DNA from: Sphacelaria rigidula
Lineage: Eukaryota; Phaeophyceae; Sphacelariales
Assembly (NCBI GenBank): GCA_964200075.2
Contig: CAXNAA020000486.1
Span: 1-20,874, forward strand
DNA: 20,874 bases
Direction of reading: 5' to 3'
Of the stretch, positions 1 through 9,939 are shown piece by piece. The notes beneath the pieces are model-generated. The model was given only the letters and a program-made list of their open reading frames with translations, had not been told where the DNA came from and made no database searches. The stretch's first letter is position 1. Every line of letters starts with the position of its first letter. The position numbers were made by a program, and so were the translations under genes.

Positions 1-3
1 CCC

Positions 4-300
4 CTTTCGATACGGAGCACCGTTCCTACTCCTAATAGAGGCACCTTCAACATTCCGGCGCTCATTACATTTCTCCCATACATTACACAAAAACCTCTTA
101 CATATCTTATCCCTGTCCTGTTTCGCCGTCTGTGGCCACCATCTACCTCCTAGTATTGACATCGTCTTCTCCCTACTGTCTAATGCATCAAAAGATTTCA
201 TATCATCTTCGTTGACGTCCCGCATTTCCCCCTCTAGCACGTCCCGTTCCTCCTTGTATAGTTCACATTCTGCCACTATATTACCTTTGCTCTCTATTGC
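4..300 (-). pseudogene. C-terminal domain of LINE-A
   Basis: An open minus-strand frame runs to the window edge. It reads EAIESKGNIVAECELYKEE, then a basic/acidic linker, then ILGGRWWPQTAK, ICKRFLCNVWEKCNE and RRNVEG. The block just upstream, KYTELFPWRG (about 300-330), is in another frame, so a frameshift sits near 300. The pattern AEC-x-LY-xxxR resembles the tail region of many LINE polyproteins, where a Cys/His-type motif is followed by a (W/A)EC-x-(A/L)Y block. I infer this is the end of the LINE-A protein. The terminal stop is not within the window. Confidence 0.65.
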
Positions 301-1235
301 CTCGCCACGGGAATAATTCCGTGTACTTACCTCCTCCTCCTTTCAACGACTGGTATTTCTCTTTCTTCTTTCTGGCAGATCCAGGTTTCCCACCCGAACC
401 ACCGTTTCAGATTTTTCGCAGCGTCCATGGGGCCGTGCGAATTTGCTGTCATCCCTATCCCCTCTCTCAACCCCCCGTATATCTCCAGGTGTTCTTCCCC
501 GTCTACTTTGCGTCTGAGCGCTCCTTTTTCCCATATTTCGATCATATCTCTTACTTTTGCCTTGTACCCCACGCCTTCACCTACGGACAGTATTTCGTCT
601 TAGTTTCCTCCTAGCTCCTTCTATACTTTCTCGACTTATTTAATCACCTTATTCCAGTCCGCCCTTTCTTACTTTTCTTCCATACAGCCCCATCAACTAT
701 AGCTGGCAATCTCTTTCTCTGCATGTCCTTTACGCTATATTGCCACCGTTATTTGACCATGTCTCTGTTTTAGGTGAGTACATTCCGAACTCTGCTCTCA
801 AAACTGTATTACTCGTCGTTTTGGAGCATCCAAGTATCTTCTTAGCTTCTGCCATCTGTACTGTTTCGAACCTCTCCATCAACTTCACGTTCCCCTCTCA
901 TACTTCTCCCGCATATTCCAGCTTTGGTACGATCACGTTCATCAGGATACATATCTTAATCTTAGTGACTAGGGACGAGTCTCTGAGGATCAAATCCATC
1001 CTGCCTATCTATGCCTTACCCTCTTCTATTATTTTGTTCGTGTGTGCATCCGAAGAACAGTGTTTGGAGATTTCTACGCCAAGGTATGTATATTGGTCTA
1101 CGATCGGCAATTCCTCTTCTTCTCACTTCCATTTGAACTCTACCAGCTTTTTCTTATCTTCGTTACAGACGAGTACCGCGCATTCTTTAACGTTCGCTGT
1201 CACCCTCCATTTTTTAGCGTATTCTAGCGCCTTGT

Positions 1236-1745
1236 CTATCTGTTTCTGTGTCTTTCTTGTGTTCCTGAAATCCACACAAAATCATCTGCGAACATCAATC
1301 CTGATACCATATCTTTACCCACCTTGACTCCTTGATTTGCTGCTTCTGTTGCTAGTATCACGTCATCATTAAATACCTCGAATAAAGTAGGTGATGACGT
1401 ACACCCTTGTGAACTCCTTGTACGATATCGAAATATTGCGATATTTCCCGTCTAGCATCATGGTACTTTTGGCATATTCTGCCATCTTCTTCACCATTCT
1501 CCATATCTTTCCTCTGATCCCAGCTTCTCACAACTTCCACAACCCATTTCTCCAGACTGTGCCATAAGCCTTTTGCGCGTCTAGAATGAAGCAGGACGAT
1601 ATCAGCCCGACGTTTTTCCTACCCTGAATATTCTTACCTAGTGTGTACACATAGTGTACGCAACTACGCTTTGGCCTAATCCTCCTTGCCCCTCGTTGAC
1701 TTTGTCTTCTTTTTCAAGCATCGTTCCTACTCCATCGTTCGGAAT
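1236..1745 (-). pseudogene. Reverse-transcriptase palm of LINE-A
   Basis: This is the catalytic core of an RNA-templated DNA polymerase that primes on nicked target DNA. Motif A (FILDAQKAYG) lies at 1561-1590. The first Asp, the metal ligand, is kept, but the usual second Asp of KAYD is Gly. The motif B region is frameshifted: QGVH-KG is in one frame and CTSSPTLFEVF in another. From about 1403 to 1236 a clean frame carries GLMFADDFVWISGTQ, with FADD at 1281-1292 intact. At least two frameshifts (near 1640 and 1405) and a stop after the FADD block make it non-functional as it stands. The reading frame has no usable initiator here. Confidence 0.87.
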
Positions 1746-2129
1746 CTCAAAGAGGTGGGAGCGAGGGGAGGGGGGGAAGGGGAGTAGCGACAATGAGTAT
1801 CCCCGTACTCAACCCGTACTCATTCGCCAACATTTGATATCGGCCTCGTTATAAAATAAACAGCAGTGAATTCGCCAATCCCATGCGTTATTTGGAACTC
1901 TCACTTTCGCGTGTTACTCTCGCTACCCCTCACGACGCGTATGATGCAGCCAACATGATTCAGCGAGGGTGAACGGGAGGGGTGGGGATAGGCAGAAGGA
2001 GGCGTTTTCACGTCCAAATAAATCAACTCACAGAAAAAGCACTGTTGGGGGTAAGCGGGCAAAAAAAATGTTGTATCCGTACACACATATACACATGAAA
2101 TACGCAAATCCTTCAACAAGCTCAGAAAA

Positions 2130-2504
2130 ATGACTGTATCGCCTTTCGCTGCCTCCAGTCCGGGCGCACAGCGGTACACGACGATACCACTATCTCCTGG
2201 CGACAGACACGTGCACGGACGGGTAGACACGACAGCCCTCGTTACCGATCATACTCAAGGAGGACAAGCAATAGAGCTGACTCCTGCCTACATCTACGGT
2301 ATGTTCCCGGTCTCGAGCCTGTACATATCTCACCTTTATCCGCCCCGAAGCTTCCGCGTCCTCCACCATTCGGACAGCAATGCGGTCCTGCACAGGATAT
2401 TGGAGAAAAGCGAGAATATCGGGTCCGTTGCGTCATCGCACCAAACGCAAGACAGGCACAGTGTAATCATTCATGACAAACTAATCCCCTCCCGTCACAG
2501 GTGA
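2130..2504 (+). CDS. Hypothetical 124-residue ORF, doubtful
   Basis: An ATG with A at -3 opens a 124-codon frame. The product is Ser/His/Arg-rich and fairly hydrophilic. I recognise no domain, signal peptide or membrane segment. The stretch lies between a decayed LINE and tandem repeats, and the length is within what chance gives in 20 kb. It could be a chance frame or an exon of an unrecognised gene. I see no supporting neighbour. Confidence 0.12.
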   Translation: MTVSPFAASSPGAQRYTTIPLSPGDRHVHGRVDTTALVTDHTQGGQAIELTPAYIYGMFPVSSLYISHLYPPRSFRVLHHSDSNAVLHRILEKSENIGSVASSHQTQDRHSVIIHDKLIPSRHR

Positions 2505-3235
2505 AGGGGTATACATGTAGCGGGTACTCGAGCAGCTAAACAAAATGGTGTCTACCGCATATCACCGTCTGTCGCGTCGCGGAGGGGGGCGATGGAAGCC
2601 ACACCAAAGTATGTTGGCTCGGGTTCTATTATCAGTGTTAGAATTCAATGAACCCGATCGCGTGCGGCCCTGATCGAAGATGAATGAGCGAGTTTGCACC
2701 CTCAAGGCGGGTCCGGTCGATTGGGCGACAGCACTGCCATCACGAGGTGAAAGCAGCATATGTACATTTGTTCCGGCTCTTGTGAACAAGAGCGATGCGG
2801 TGCAGAAGTGTGTCGTTTTTTAGCACCGTAGTGTGCAGTTCATGAACAACCCTGTGACTGCGAGGGAGTCCAGATGAAAAAGATATGTGCGTTGACTTCA
2901 GGGGGGTTCGGAATCCATTGTTCAGATGTACCAGGGGGTTTCGGCCTCATCGTCCACAGACCTTGTCAGACGTCGTCGAGTTAGTTTTCCAGACATCCTA
3001 GACTGAACAGCTGTCATGTTCGGGTTAATCGAGTTACCCTTACAATAACCGATCATCAGGACCGCAGGGTTGTGCAGGCGGTACCATGTTGCTTACTGCT
3101 CTCTGCCATCCGTGTTCTCCCTCACCCATCGCTGCACAGATGAGAGAATGCTGTCTTCTGGTGAGGTTTAGCAGCCCAACAGGTCGCTAATCGTGACATC
3201 AGTACTGTCTTTAACCCGGCCTTGGGCCTTGAGTC
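2505..3235. other. No gene recognised
   Basis: Mixed-composition sequence. The only minus-strand frame of note (2562-2789, 75 codons, Arg/Ser/Thr-rich) matches nothing I know. From about 3200 the text begins to resemble the degenerate repeat units that follow. Confidence 0.5.
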
Positions 3236-3600
3236 GCTGAGGCCAGGTCGGGCCCGTTAATGGCAGCGACTCCTCGAGGGATACAGCAATCACCGCGTAC
3301 GGAGACTCAGTGACATCTACCGTCGAACTGCTCCATGCACAGTCGTGCGGAGACTAGGTGACTCCCACTGTCTAACTACTTTGCGCGCACGCTGTGCGGT
3401 GGATGCAACTCGAGACAGTCGACCCCCATGGCTGTGGCCCCAAGCTGCCGAGGCCGGGTCGAGCCAGCTGAGTGCAGCGACCGCTGGAAGGGTACAGCAC
3501 TGAGCTTGTGCGGAGAATAAGCGACTCACTGTCAAACTGCTCAATGTCACGGTGGTGCGGGACTGAGTGACAACTACAGTGAAACTGCTTGCACCATACG
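3236..3600. repeat. Degenerate tandem/direct repeats, two nested periods
   Basis: A block beginning GAGGCCAGGTCGGGCC near 3239 recurs in diverged form as GAGGCCGGGTCGAGCC near 3451, offset 212 bp. Both are followed by a match to CAGCGACnnCT-GGG-TACAGCA. Inside and after these, a shorter module starting (T)GCGGAGACT-GTGAC and ending AACT(G/A)CT recurs at 3298, 3346, 3509 and 3556. The steps are 48, 163 and 47 bp. The units are only moderately similar, so this is an old satellite-like array or a remnant of a repeat-bearing element. I see no coding constraint. Confidence 0.6.
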
Positions 3601-3841
3601 GTGGATATCACCTGTAACATTGCTGTTACATGGGGTTGAAATCGGAACACACCCTGCCCCTGTCGGCCGGGGCCGCTGACCTATAATATCACCATCACCG
3701 ACAGCACTCTCGTTGTGGCTCTAATAGCAGGGGCAGCGTGCGTGTAAGCATCAAGATCGACTCCGTGAAGGTCGGAGTGCGCGGGGCCCGCCGAACCCCG
3801 TTGGGAGAAACAAGGCAAACCGACGTAGGCGGGAGAAAGCG

Positions 3842-3844
<3 letters not shown>

Positions 3845-3890
<46 letters not shown>
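3845..3890. repeat. (AG)23 microsatellite
   Basis: An uninterrupted run of 23 AG dinucleotides. It sits about 130 bp upstream of the first recognisable LINE-B codons, so it may belong to that element's 5' untranslated region or be an independent microsatellite. Confidence 0.98.
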
Positions 3891-3893
<3 letters not shown>

Positions 3894-3972
3894 CGCACAA
3901 GTAGTGGGTCGGACACCTAGAAAGAGGGCTACAGAGAAAAAGAAGCAGAAAAGGAAATACAGGCCAGCTTGA

Positions 3973-4888
3973 CAACAAGCCAAAGCACAGGCAAGCATCT
4001 ACCGCTGTTCTGTGTGTGCCGTGCCGCGATCCAAGAAGCTGGTGGTTTCCACCTGGAACGTACGAACCATGGCTGAGGGAGGAACCAACGGTCGGGCCAC
4101 GCAGAGGATGTGCAGCTATTTGCCCAGTATGGCTTGTGATTCCCTCGCCCTACAAGAGACCCGTCGCGATGGAACAAACACCTTCCAAGCGCTAACCGCT
4201 GGGTACCTCATCTATTGCATCGGTCACTGGAAAGGAGACGAGCGAAAACCGGGAATGCTCGGAGTCGCCCTTGCCAGTCAGGAGTCTATCTTCAGCGAAC
4301 TAGGCCCAGAAGACATCATCCCCGAGCACATCAGTTCAAGGATGCTGAGTGCGAATAGATTTCAGACATGAAGTTGCAACGACCTTCGTTGTGGGGTATG
4401 CTCCCAGTGAGATAGTAGCCGCTTCTGGAAATACCAAGGTCTGGAAAACACTCGGTAGTTTCATGGTTGAATTGCCCACCAGCGAGCACCTGATATTCTT
4501 GATGGGTGCCAACGCTCGCGCCGGAAATAGTGATGAAGGCGGCTTGGGAAGAATATCAGACCTGGGGAGAAGATCGGAGACACTCTCAATGACAACAGCA
4601 TAGGACTGCTGGCATGCGCTGCAGAAAATAAAGTAGCAATCACCAACATTGTTTTGGCACGCCATCTAGCAGGGAAAGCTCAGCCGCGTACAAATATGAA
4701 GTGTCGAAAAACGGACACCGCTGGCGCCTGGACTACATCCTGGTACGCCAGCAAGACCGAAGACTCGTTCGAAACTTCACTATACACCCCGAGATGGGAT
4801 CAAATGATCGACTGGTTTCAGCCCCTACCCGTCTCCTTGGACGAAGCGCGCCCAACCGCCCGCCAAACTCGAGAGGTAAGGGAAGCGG
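3973..4888 (+). pseudogene. LINE-B apurinic-like endonuclease (EEP fold), inactivated
   Basis: This domain would nick target DNA for target-primed reverse transcription. The first frame (to 4371) has VVSTWNVRTM, with the EEP Asn in WNV, and SLALQETRRDG with the metal-binding Glu. A frameshift near 4350 moves the next block (TTFVVGYAPSE, then the GDxNAR motif) to another frame. The motif reads LMGANARAG at about 4500-4520: the expected Asp codon between Gly and Ala is missing. After another shift come LLACAAENK (about 4605-4630) and then RLDYILVRQQDRRLVRN (about 4725-4775). The final SDH motif reads GSNDRLVSAP, so the catalytic His is absent. Loss of the Asp and the His means the enzyme would be dead even if the frames were restored. 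Confidence 0.88.
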
Positions 4889-5176
4889 AGTGAATTTCGA
4901 GCGGTCTCATCCGACAGGCGCTGCAGAGCGATTGTATTGCAGTGTCGCCAAGCTCCCGAATGCCCCCGACACAGCCAAAGTCCTGGACGTCATCGGTATT
5001 CCCTCAACCATTACCAACGCCCTGCGACAGACGGCCGCGGATGCATTCCCTAGCTGCCCGAAAAACTCCCTAGAGGTCCCAGTGAGTCGTCACAGGCTCA
5101 GGAACGCTTCCAAGAGGCATGTAATGTAAGGGAACACAAATGAGAGCAACTACGCGCCAGCCTCAGGGACGTTGAC

Positions 5177-6680
5177 GTGAAAACGGCGATGCAAGTTACA
5201 GACAACGCGTTCAACCAGATGAAGGAAGCAGAACTACATACTTACATACACGAGTTCATCACCAGGATAGCGGAGTTTCTACGCAAGAAGGACCACGCAG
5301 GACTGTACCAGTATACCACGTCCTTGGAATTGGAAGGAAAGAAGGAGCGCGGCGGAACCTGCATCAGGAGCGCGGTAGTCGACTTGTTACGGGACAAGCA
5401 AGCTATCCCACATCGGTGGAAAGAGTGGATTGAAACACTGCTGAAGTGACGTGATCTCGGCTACGCTCGATCCCTCCGTCATCGATCTCATCAAGCGGAT
5501 GCCCGAGGACCCACCCTTGGTGACCGAGACCTCCATGGGAGAAGTGAAGGAAGCAGTGGGCAAGCTGACGTACGGTACAGCCATTGGGACTGATAACTTG
5601 TGAGGCGAATCATTGAAGCTCGGCATCACCGAGGACTCCGTCATAATGAAGTGCCTCCACAACATCATGCTCACAGTGTGGCGTCAGGAAGTAGTGCCAC
5701 AGGAATGGTCAGACGCTGTCGACGAGGTGTTATACAAGAAAAATAATCCGAACGAATGTGCAAACCATCGTCGCATCACGCTAGGGTCCGACGTGGGCAA
5801 GGTAGTTTTAAAGATGGCTGCGACTCGCCGCAGCGCGTACTGCGAGTGGGAGGAATCCTACCAGAGGCTCAATGCGGTTTTTGACCTGGCCGGTCGACAA
5901 TAGATATGATGTACGTGGTGCGCAGAATCCAAGGACTGGTCAAAGAAAAAAATCTGCCAACATACGTGTGTTTCATCGACTTCCAGGAATAGTACAACTA
6001 AGTTGACCGTTCTCTTCTCTGGAAAGTGTTAGCAAGATACTACCCCGTCAAGATATTCTCCAATCATCCGCTAATTCCATGGCGGTATGCGGGCGTGCTT
6101 GCGCCTTGATAGCGGTGAGGGTTCTAAGCGGTTTCACGTTAAGCAGGGCCTTCGCCAAGGCTGTGATCGCCCCCGGTATCTTCAACATATTCTTGCGGCG
6201 GTCCTGACGGTGACGTTCGACCGCTTCTCGATCGATAAAACGGTGGTGTAGGACTTCACTCGTATCGCCGCCAGCGGCGGGAAGACCAGGAAAGAGCTCA
6301 GCGGTGCTCTGGGCCATGCTGTACGCCGACGAGGCTGGTATCGCATCGACATCTCAACAAAGTTTGAAAAAGATGATGGCCGCCATCGGCGAAGTCTGTG
6401 CAGCGTTCGTTCTCGTCGTGGTGGAAAATAAGACGGAAACTATGCACATGCGCCCCCAAGAATAAAGGCGGATGTGGTCGAGGTGGAGGCGCCAGGCTAA
6501 AGGTACGAGCAAGTTGAGTTCTTCGTCCATCTCAACGGCAAAATCAACAGCATCGGCGATAACATCTTTGACGTCGAATGCCGCAGTGGTCGGGATTGGG
6601 AGTGCTTCGGCGAATGTAGCAGAGCGATATACGAAAATCCGCACATGGCCCTGGTCGTGAAGATCCGGTTCCTGGAAAAA
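5177..6680 (+). pseudogene. LINE-B linker and reverse transcriptase, inactivated
   Basis: After the endonuclease comes a linker containing LLRDKQAIPHRWKEWIETLL (5380-5446). The RT fingers follow: IGTDNL (with an in-frame stop), VWRQEVVPQEW, VLYKKNNPNECANHRRI and GKVVLKMAATR (5613-5850). Next is a block at about 5905-5990 reading TIDMMYVVRRIQG then PTYVCFIDFQE. This is motif A with its Asp kept but followed by stops. A motif B remnant (VIAPGIFNIF) lies at about 6165-6200. Motif C reads MLYADEAGIAS at about 6307-6340, where the expected second Asp of YADD is Glu. Multiple frameshifts separate these blocks. The order and spacing match LINE reverse transcriptases. Confidence 0.88.
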
Positions 6681-7219
6681 TGATCGAGGTCGTGCTGTAC
6701 GGCTGCGTGACCTGGACACTCGTGCCCCATGATTTCAGCCCGATGCGGGAAGCCCACCGCGGGTTCCTGCTCGGGTACCTCAGCGAGTACACATCAAGTC
6801 GCAACGATCCCTACAACCACATGTTGTCATACCGCGAGGTCCTCGAGAGGACTGACTGCGACTGTATCCACACTACCGTGATGAAGCAAATCTTCCCATA
6901 CGCCGGCTGGGTCGCGCACATGCACGACGAGCGCCCCCACAACATCGTCATGCGTGGAGTAATGGTCGGGGGGGGAAGTAAACCAGGCCAACCCGCGAAA
7001 AGCTTGCAACACCATGTCGTTGAGTGCTGCGCCACATTCGAAATCGAGATCACATCATGGATGCAGACCGCCCAAGATGCTTCCAAGTGGTACCGGGTTG
7101 TAGAGGAAGGAGCTGAGAAGTGCATGACAGGATGGACCAGCGCGCGCCACGCAAAGGAACTTGTTGCTGTGTTACCACTAGAGTTCTCTCAGTACCTTCA
7201 GAAGGTCGCCGAAACGTAA
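6680..7219 (+). pseudogene. LINE-B C-terminal region, longest surviving open frame of the element
   Basis: A 179-codon open stretch begins VLYGCVTWTLVPHDFSPM and continues with REAHRGFLLGYL, a TVMKQIFPYAGWVAHM block, and WYRVVEEGAEKCMTGW near its end, closing at a TAA at 7217-7219. The start, YGC-x-TW-x(n)-L-R-x-H, then R-x-x-x-FAG, is the usual arrangement C-terminal to the LINE thumb. There is no stop over 540 bases, unlike the rest of the element. The listed first codon is not a translation start, because the frame continues the RT. Confidence 0.85.
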
Positions 7220-7621
7220 CGGGTAGCCCATCATGTAATATACTCGTTATTGAGTGCCGATTTGGCGTTTTTTCTTTTCGCTCTTTCTTTTCTCTTCCCC
7301 GGTGGGTACCTGATGATGTTTGACTCGCATGGTGTCCACACAGTTTCTCTTTGTTTTGTTGGTACATTACATTTGTTTGTTTCACCGCACCCCTACGAAC
7401 ACGGGGGAGGCTTTGTCTCGTCTCCTCTTTTGACGCCTCTCTCTTGTTGCTTGTTTCTATTTCTTGTTTCTGTTTTCGAAGTCTCGGAAACAACCGTGCA
7501 ATGGGCGTTTCTATCCTGTGTAAGGAAGAGCGGTGGGGGTACTGGAAAGGCGAGTCTACGTCTGTCATCACGGGTTCGAGAGATCGGGCTAATGTACGGA
7601 AAATAATAAAAATAACAAAAA
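7220..7621 (+). other. LINE-B 3' untranslated region and A-rich tail
   Basis: T-rich, low-coding sequence directly after the LINE-B stop. It ends in an A-rich, AATAA/AAAATAAC-type stretch at about 7597-7621, followed by unique-looking sequence. That is the expected 3' end of a non-LTR element. No target-site duplication was found around it. Confidence 0.6.
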
Positions 7622-8304
7622 TGATGCCGTGAGATGTCCCTAACTTGTCAGTCAGTATGTAGAGCAGCGTGACCATGCCCTTCCTGAGCGTGCGATTTGA
7701 TTCGCCTGTTTCCTGGGCCGTACTGGGGTCCCTCCAACACGTCCCGCGCATCTAAAAAAAGGTACACCTCTCCCCTGTTCGCTCACGGGATTCACCAACG
7801 GCACTATGGTTCCGTAACGCGGTTTGTAACAAACGGTAAAGAGATTAGACGACGATCCATTTCGTCATCTTCTTCTGCGAGATGACTGGTAGGGAAGAGC
7901 TTTTGTAGCACCATAAGGGCGCTGTGTGGATGTATGGTCACAGTCGACACGTTTACAAAGCGTCAAACATGTACTATAAAGAAGGCTCACAATCAAGACA
8001 ACAGCGTTTTGGTAGGACCTGATCAGCCATGGATGGTGTGAAGTGCACGAAAATATAGGCAGATCTATATCGACGGAAAGCAGAAAGGGCACCGTGTAGT
8101 GATATGTACCCGAATAAGGGCACATTGCAGCTGTACTGAATAAAATTACGATCATACCACGCCCCGATGTGCATGCAGTGTCCCTACCCGTAGAGCCAAG
8201 ACCACTAAAAAATGAAACATATACCCCATCGACCAAAAAAGTAACATTTCTCAACGTTGCAGCCTACTTCTTGCCCACCATACGCGAAAGTTAAACGACA
8301 ACTT
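7622..8304. other. No gene recognised
   Basis: Sequence of mixed composition downstream of LINE-B. The open frames here (for example minus 7865-8254) lack recognisable domains and are of chance-like length. I see no RNA gene. Confidence 0.5.
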
Positions 8305-8344
8305 CAACCAACCAACCAACCAACCAATCAACCAACCAACCAAA
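8305..8344. repeat. (CAAC)n microsatellite
   Basis: About ten CAAC/CCAA tetranucleotide units with one variant (CAAT) in the middle. No gene flanks it. Confidence 0.95.
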
Positions 8345-8745
8345 CAGGATTTGATAAACTTAATTGAAATGCATCTACACTAGATTTGACTATTTTATTG
8401 GCACCTTGACACTCCCCCCCGCATTGAAAAACTCGCACTTGGCAAGCAGCTCGCACTCCAGCCCCTCCTCGCTTGCGATGTGATTGATGCGGATCAGCGG
8501 CGTATCTCCAACTTTTTCAAGGGCGCTATCCAGGATTTTGGCCCGCGGCGACGTTGCTCTCTGTTAAGCAATAGAAAACAAAAGCGCAGTGACCAGGATA
8601 AGGTACAAACTTGTGATTTTTCGCCCCTTCAAGGGTACATGGTGGTGAGGGAAGTTTTTCTCACCACAGCACATGACTGGACCCACCTCTGACCCGAGTT
8701 TTTTGCCACTTTTGTCGGGAATAATGCTGATTCCTTTCTGCGAAA

Positions 8746-9024
8746 ATGCTGCGAGCAAAACTGTGGGAAACAAGTCAAACGAGCCTGAGTGAAGCCGTTA
8801 AGGTTCGAGTAAACCCACGACCCGGGTCCAAAGTGCCGCAAAACGGTAGGGTACACTTATTCCTCTCCATGTTTTTGGGCGCCCTCCTATTCCTCGATAA
8901 ATTTACCGATGCCGGTCACCGTTTTACCAACTTTCAGCCACTGGTGTACCCATTTATCGACGATTATATCGTGAAACTCCGCATGAGATGCACTTGTGAA
9001 GTCTCGCTGACCATTGCACTCTGA
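8746..9024 (+). CDS. Hypothetical 92-residue ORF with one hydrophobic stretch, doubtful
   Basis: It starts at an ATG. The product has a basic N-terminal half, then a hydrophobic run around residues 37-52 (VHLFLSMFLGALLFL) that could span a membrane, then a mixed tail. I recognise no family. There is no neighbour to support it, and the length is compatible with chance. The flanks 8345-8745 and 9025-9757 hold nothing I recognise apart from a purine-rich tract at about 9065-9155 and a small hairpin at about 8640-8665. Confidence 0.12.
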   Translation: MLRAKLWETSQTSLSEAVKVRVNPRPGSKVPQNGRVHLFLSMFLGALLFLDKFTDAGHRFTNFQPLVYPFIDDYIVKLRMRCTCEVSLTIAL

Positions 9025-9757
9025 GATGCCGAGAAAAACTCAAGGAATACGTTCCCTGGCCACAGTGCAAAGAACAAGAAGAAAGAGGAGGGGGAAAAAG
9101 AAGAGAAGATAAAGGGAGAAATAACAAGCAACAGGGGGCCGAGGAAAAGGAAGTAACAGCGTCGGGAGGAACAATTCAGGGGCCGTCAGTCAAGAAGCTC
9201 TTCATCTTCTTGTACTGCTCGAACCGTCAAGATTCAAACGCCAAGGCCAAACATAAAGCTGAGGGTGACTTGATAGGTCAGGCCCCTTTCCGAATTGATG
9301 GCGCATTCCCTGTTTCGACAGCGTTGTGATATGTATATCCACGTCTCACAGGGAAAAGGTGCGTTCAAGGTAGCTTTTATGAGATGTATCCGTTATTTTT
9401 CACCAACAAATACACCACCACGACACGAAACCTTGACGCCTAGCTGTGAAGTAAACCCTGACCCCAACGCCAGCAATCTACTTGCGTGTTGTGAACCCGA
9501 AGAGGCGGTACAGAAAGCTGCAATATAACCCTTGCCTACCACAGATTGCGTCCTCATCCGTACACTAGATGAATGTAAATGTTTGATACCGGAGAGTGGT
9601 GAAGGCTGCAACGTAGTCAGCCATATCATTTCACGAAGGGCACTGGCTAGACGAAGGCATATCTCCTAGTTTCGAAGGTCCATGTGGTCAGCGAGGTTTT
9701 CTACATGGCCCTAAAATCATGTTCCATTTTCTTCTCCGTAGAAATTTCAAGGTGCAT

Positions 9758-9915
9758 TTAACCCTTTGGGAACTGGACCCCCAGTAGACCCCCAGGGAGT
9801 GCTGATTTTTGTTTTGGTGAATCGGCATCATTTTCAGTCATTTTCAAGTCAAAATGTTGCCGATTCATAAAGATTCACAAAACAAGAATCAGCACTTGAG
9901 TTCCCAAAGGGTTAA
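9758..9915. mobile_element. Fold-back MITE with TTAA target duplication
   Basis: A 150-bp element (9762-9911) lies between two TTAA copies (9758-9761 and 9912-9915). Its terminal inverted repeats start CCCTTTGGGAACT. Inside, AGTGCTGATT(T/C)TTGTTTTG pairs with its mirror copy on the right. An inner hairpin, GAATCGGCA-CATTTT against AAAATG-TGCCGATTC, completes a nearly full-length palindrome. The left arm carries an extra 23 bp (9775-9797) with GACCCCCAG twice. TTAA target duplication and a CCC-starting terminus are typical of piggyBac-superfamily non-autonomous elements. That assignment is inference from the ends only. Confidence 0.85.
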
Positions 9916-9939
9916 TAAAAGGGCTCGCTCTAAAGGCGC

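Larger units (their letters stand above)
1..1745 (-). mobile_element. LINE-A: degraded non-LTR retrotransposon (RT plus C-terminal part), runs off left edge
   Basis: Read on the minus strand, this pyrimidine-rich stretch is the remnant of a LINE polyprotein. In order from 1745 downwards come a pre-palm segment (NEGQGG, then YTLGKNIQGRK), motif A (FILDAQKAYG), WRNGLW, a motif B remnant (CTSSPTLFEVF), motif C (GLMFADDFVWISG), YLGVEIS, a thumb-like region (IVPKLEYAGEV, ILGCSKT) and a C-terminal tail (ILGGRWWPQTAK, CNERRNVEG). These come in the usual non-LTR order. The frame is broken by several frameshifts and stops. No endonuclease is visible upstream of 1745, so the copy is 5'-truncated or its 5' part has decayed beyond recognition. 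The 3' end lies outside the window. It belongs to a different family from LINE-B. The clade cannot be assigned by eye. Confidence 0.88.
3973..7621 (+). mobile_element. LINE-B: near full-length but dead non-LTR retrotransposon
   Basis: The element has an EEP-type endonuclease, a linker, a reverse transcriptase and a C-terminal region in the canonical LINE order on the plus strand. An untranslated tail follows, ending in an A-rich stretch (about 7600-7621). All parts line up with one ancestral polyprotein, but the frame changes many times and in-frame stops occur. Catalytic positions are lost in both enzymes. The 5' boundary is uncertain: the last upstream stop in the endonuclease frame is at 3970-3972, and the true untranslated leader may extend past the AG tract. 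I could not find a target-site duplication. This family, with STWNVRTM and DYILVRQ-DRRLVRN blocks, is distinct from LINE-A. Confidence 0.92.

Noticed and set aside
740-1327. 195-codon plus-strand frame
   Set aside because: It is the antisense of the LINE-A reverse-transcriptase/thumb region, which is clearly read on the minus strand.
21-1744. GTTCCTACTCC near both ends of LINE-A as a target duplication or terminal repeat
   Set aside because: The 11-bp match lies inside coding remnants on both sides and does not extend. It is probably chance.
7050-7751. Longest open frame in the window, 233 codons on the minus strand
   Set aside because: It lies antisense to the LINE-B C-terminal region and its T-rich 3' tail, has no recognisable domain, and its openness follows from the composition of the tail.
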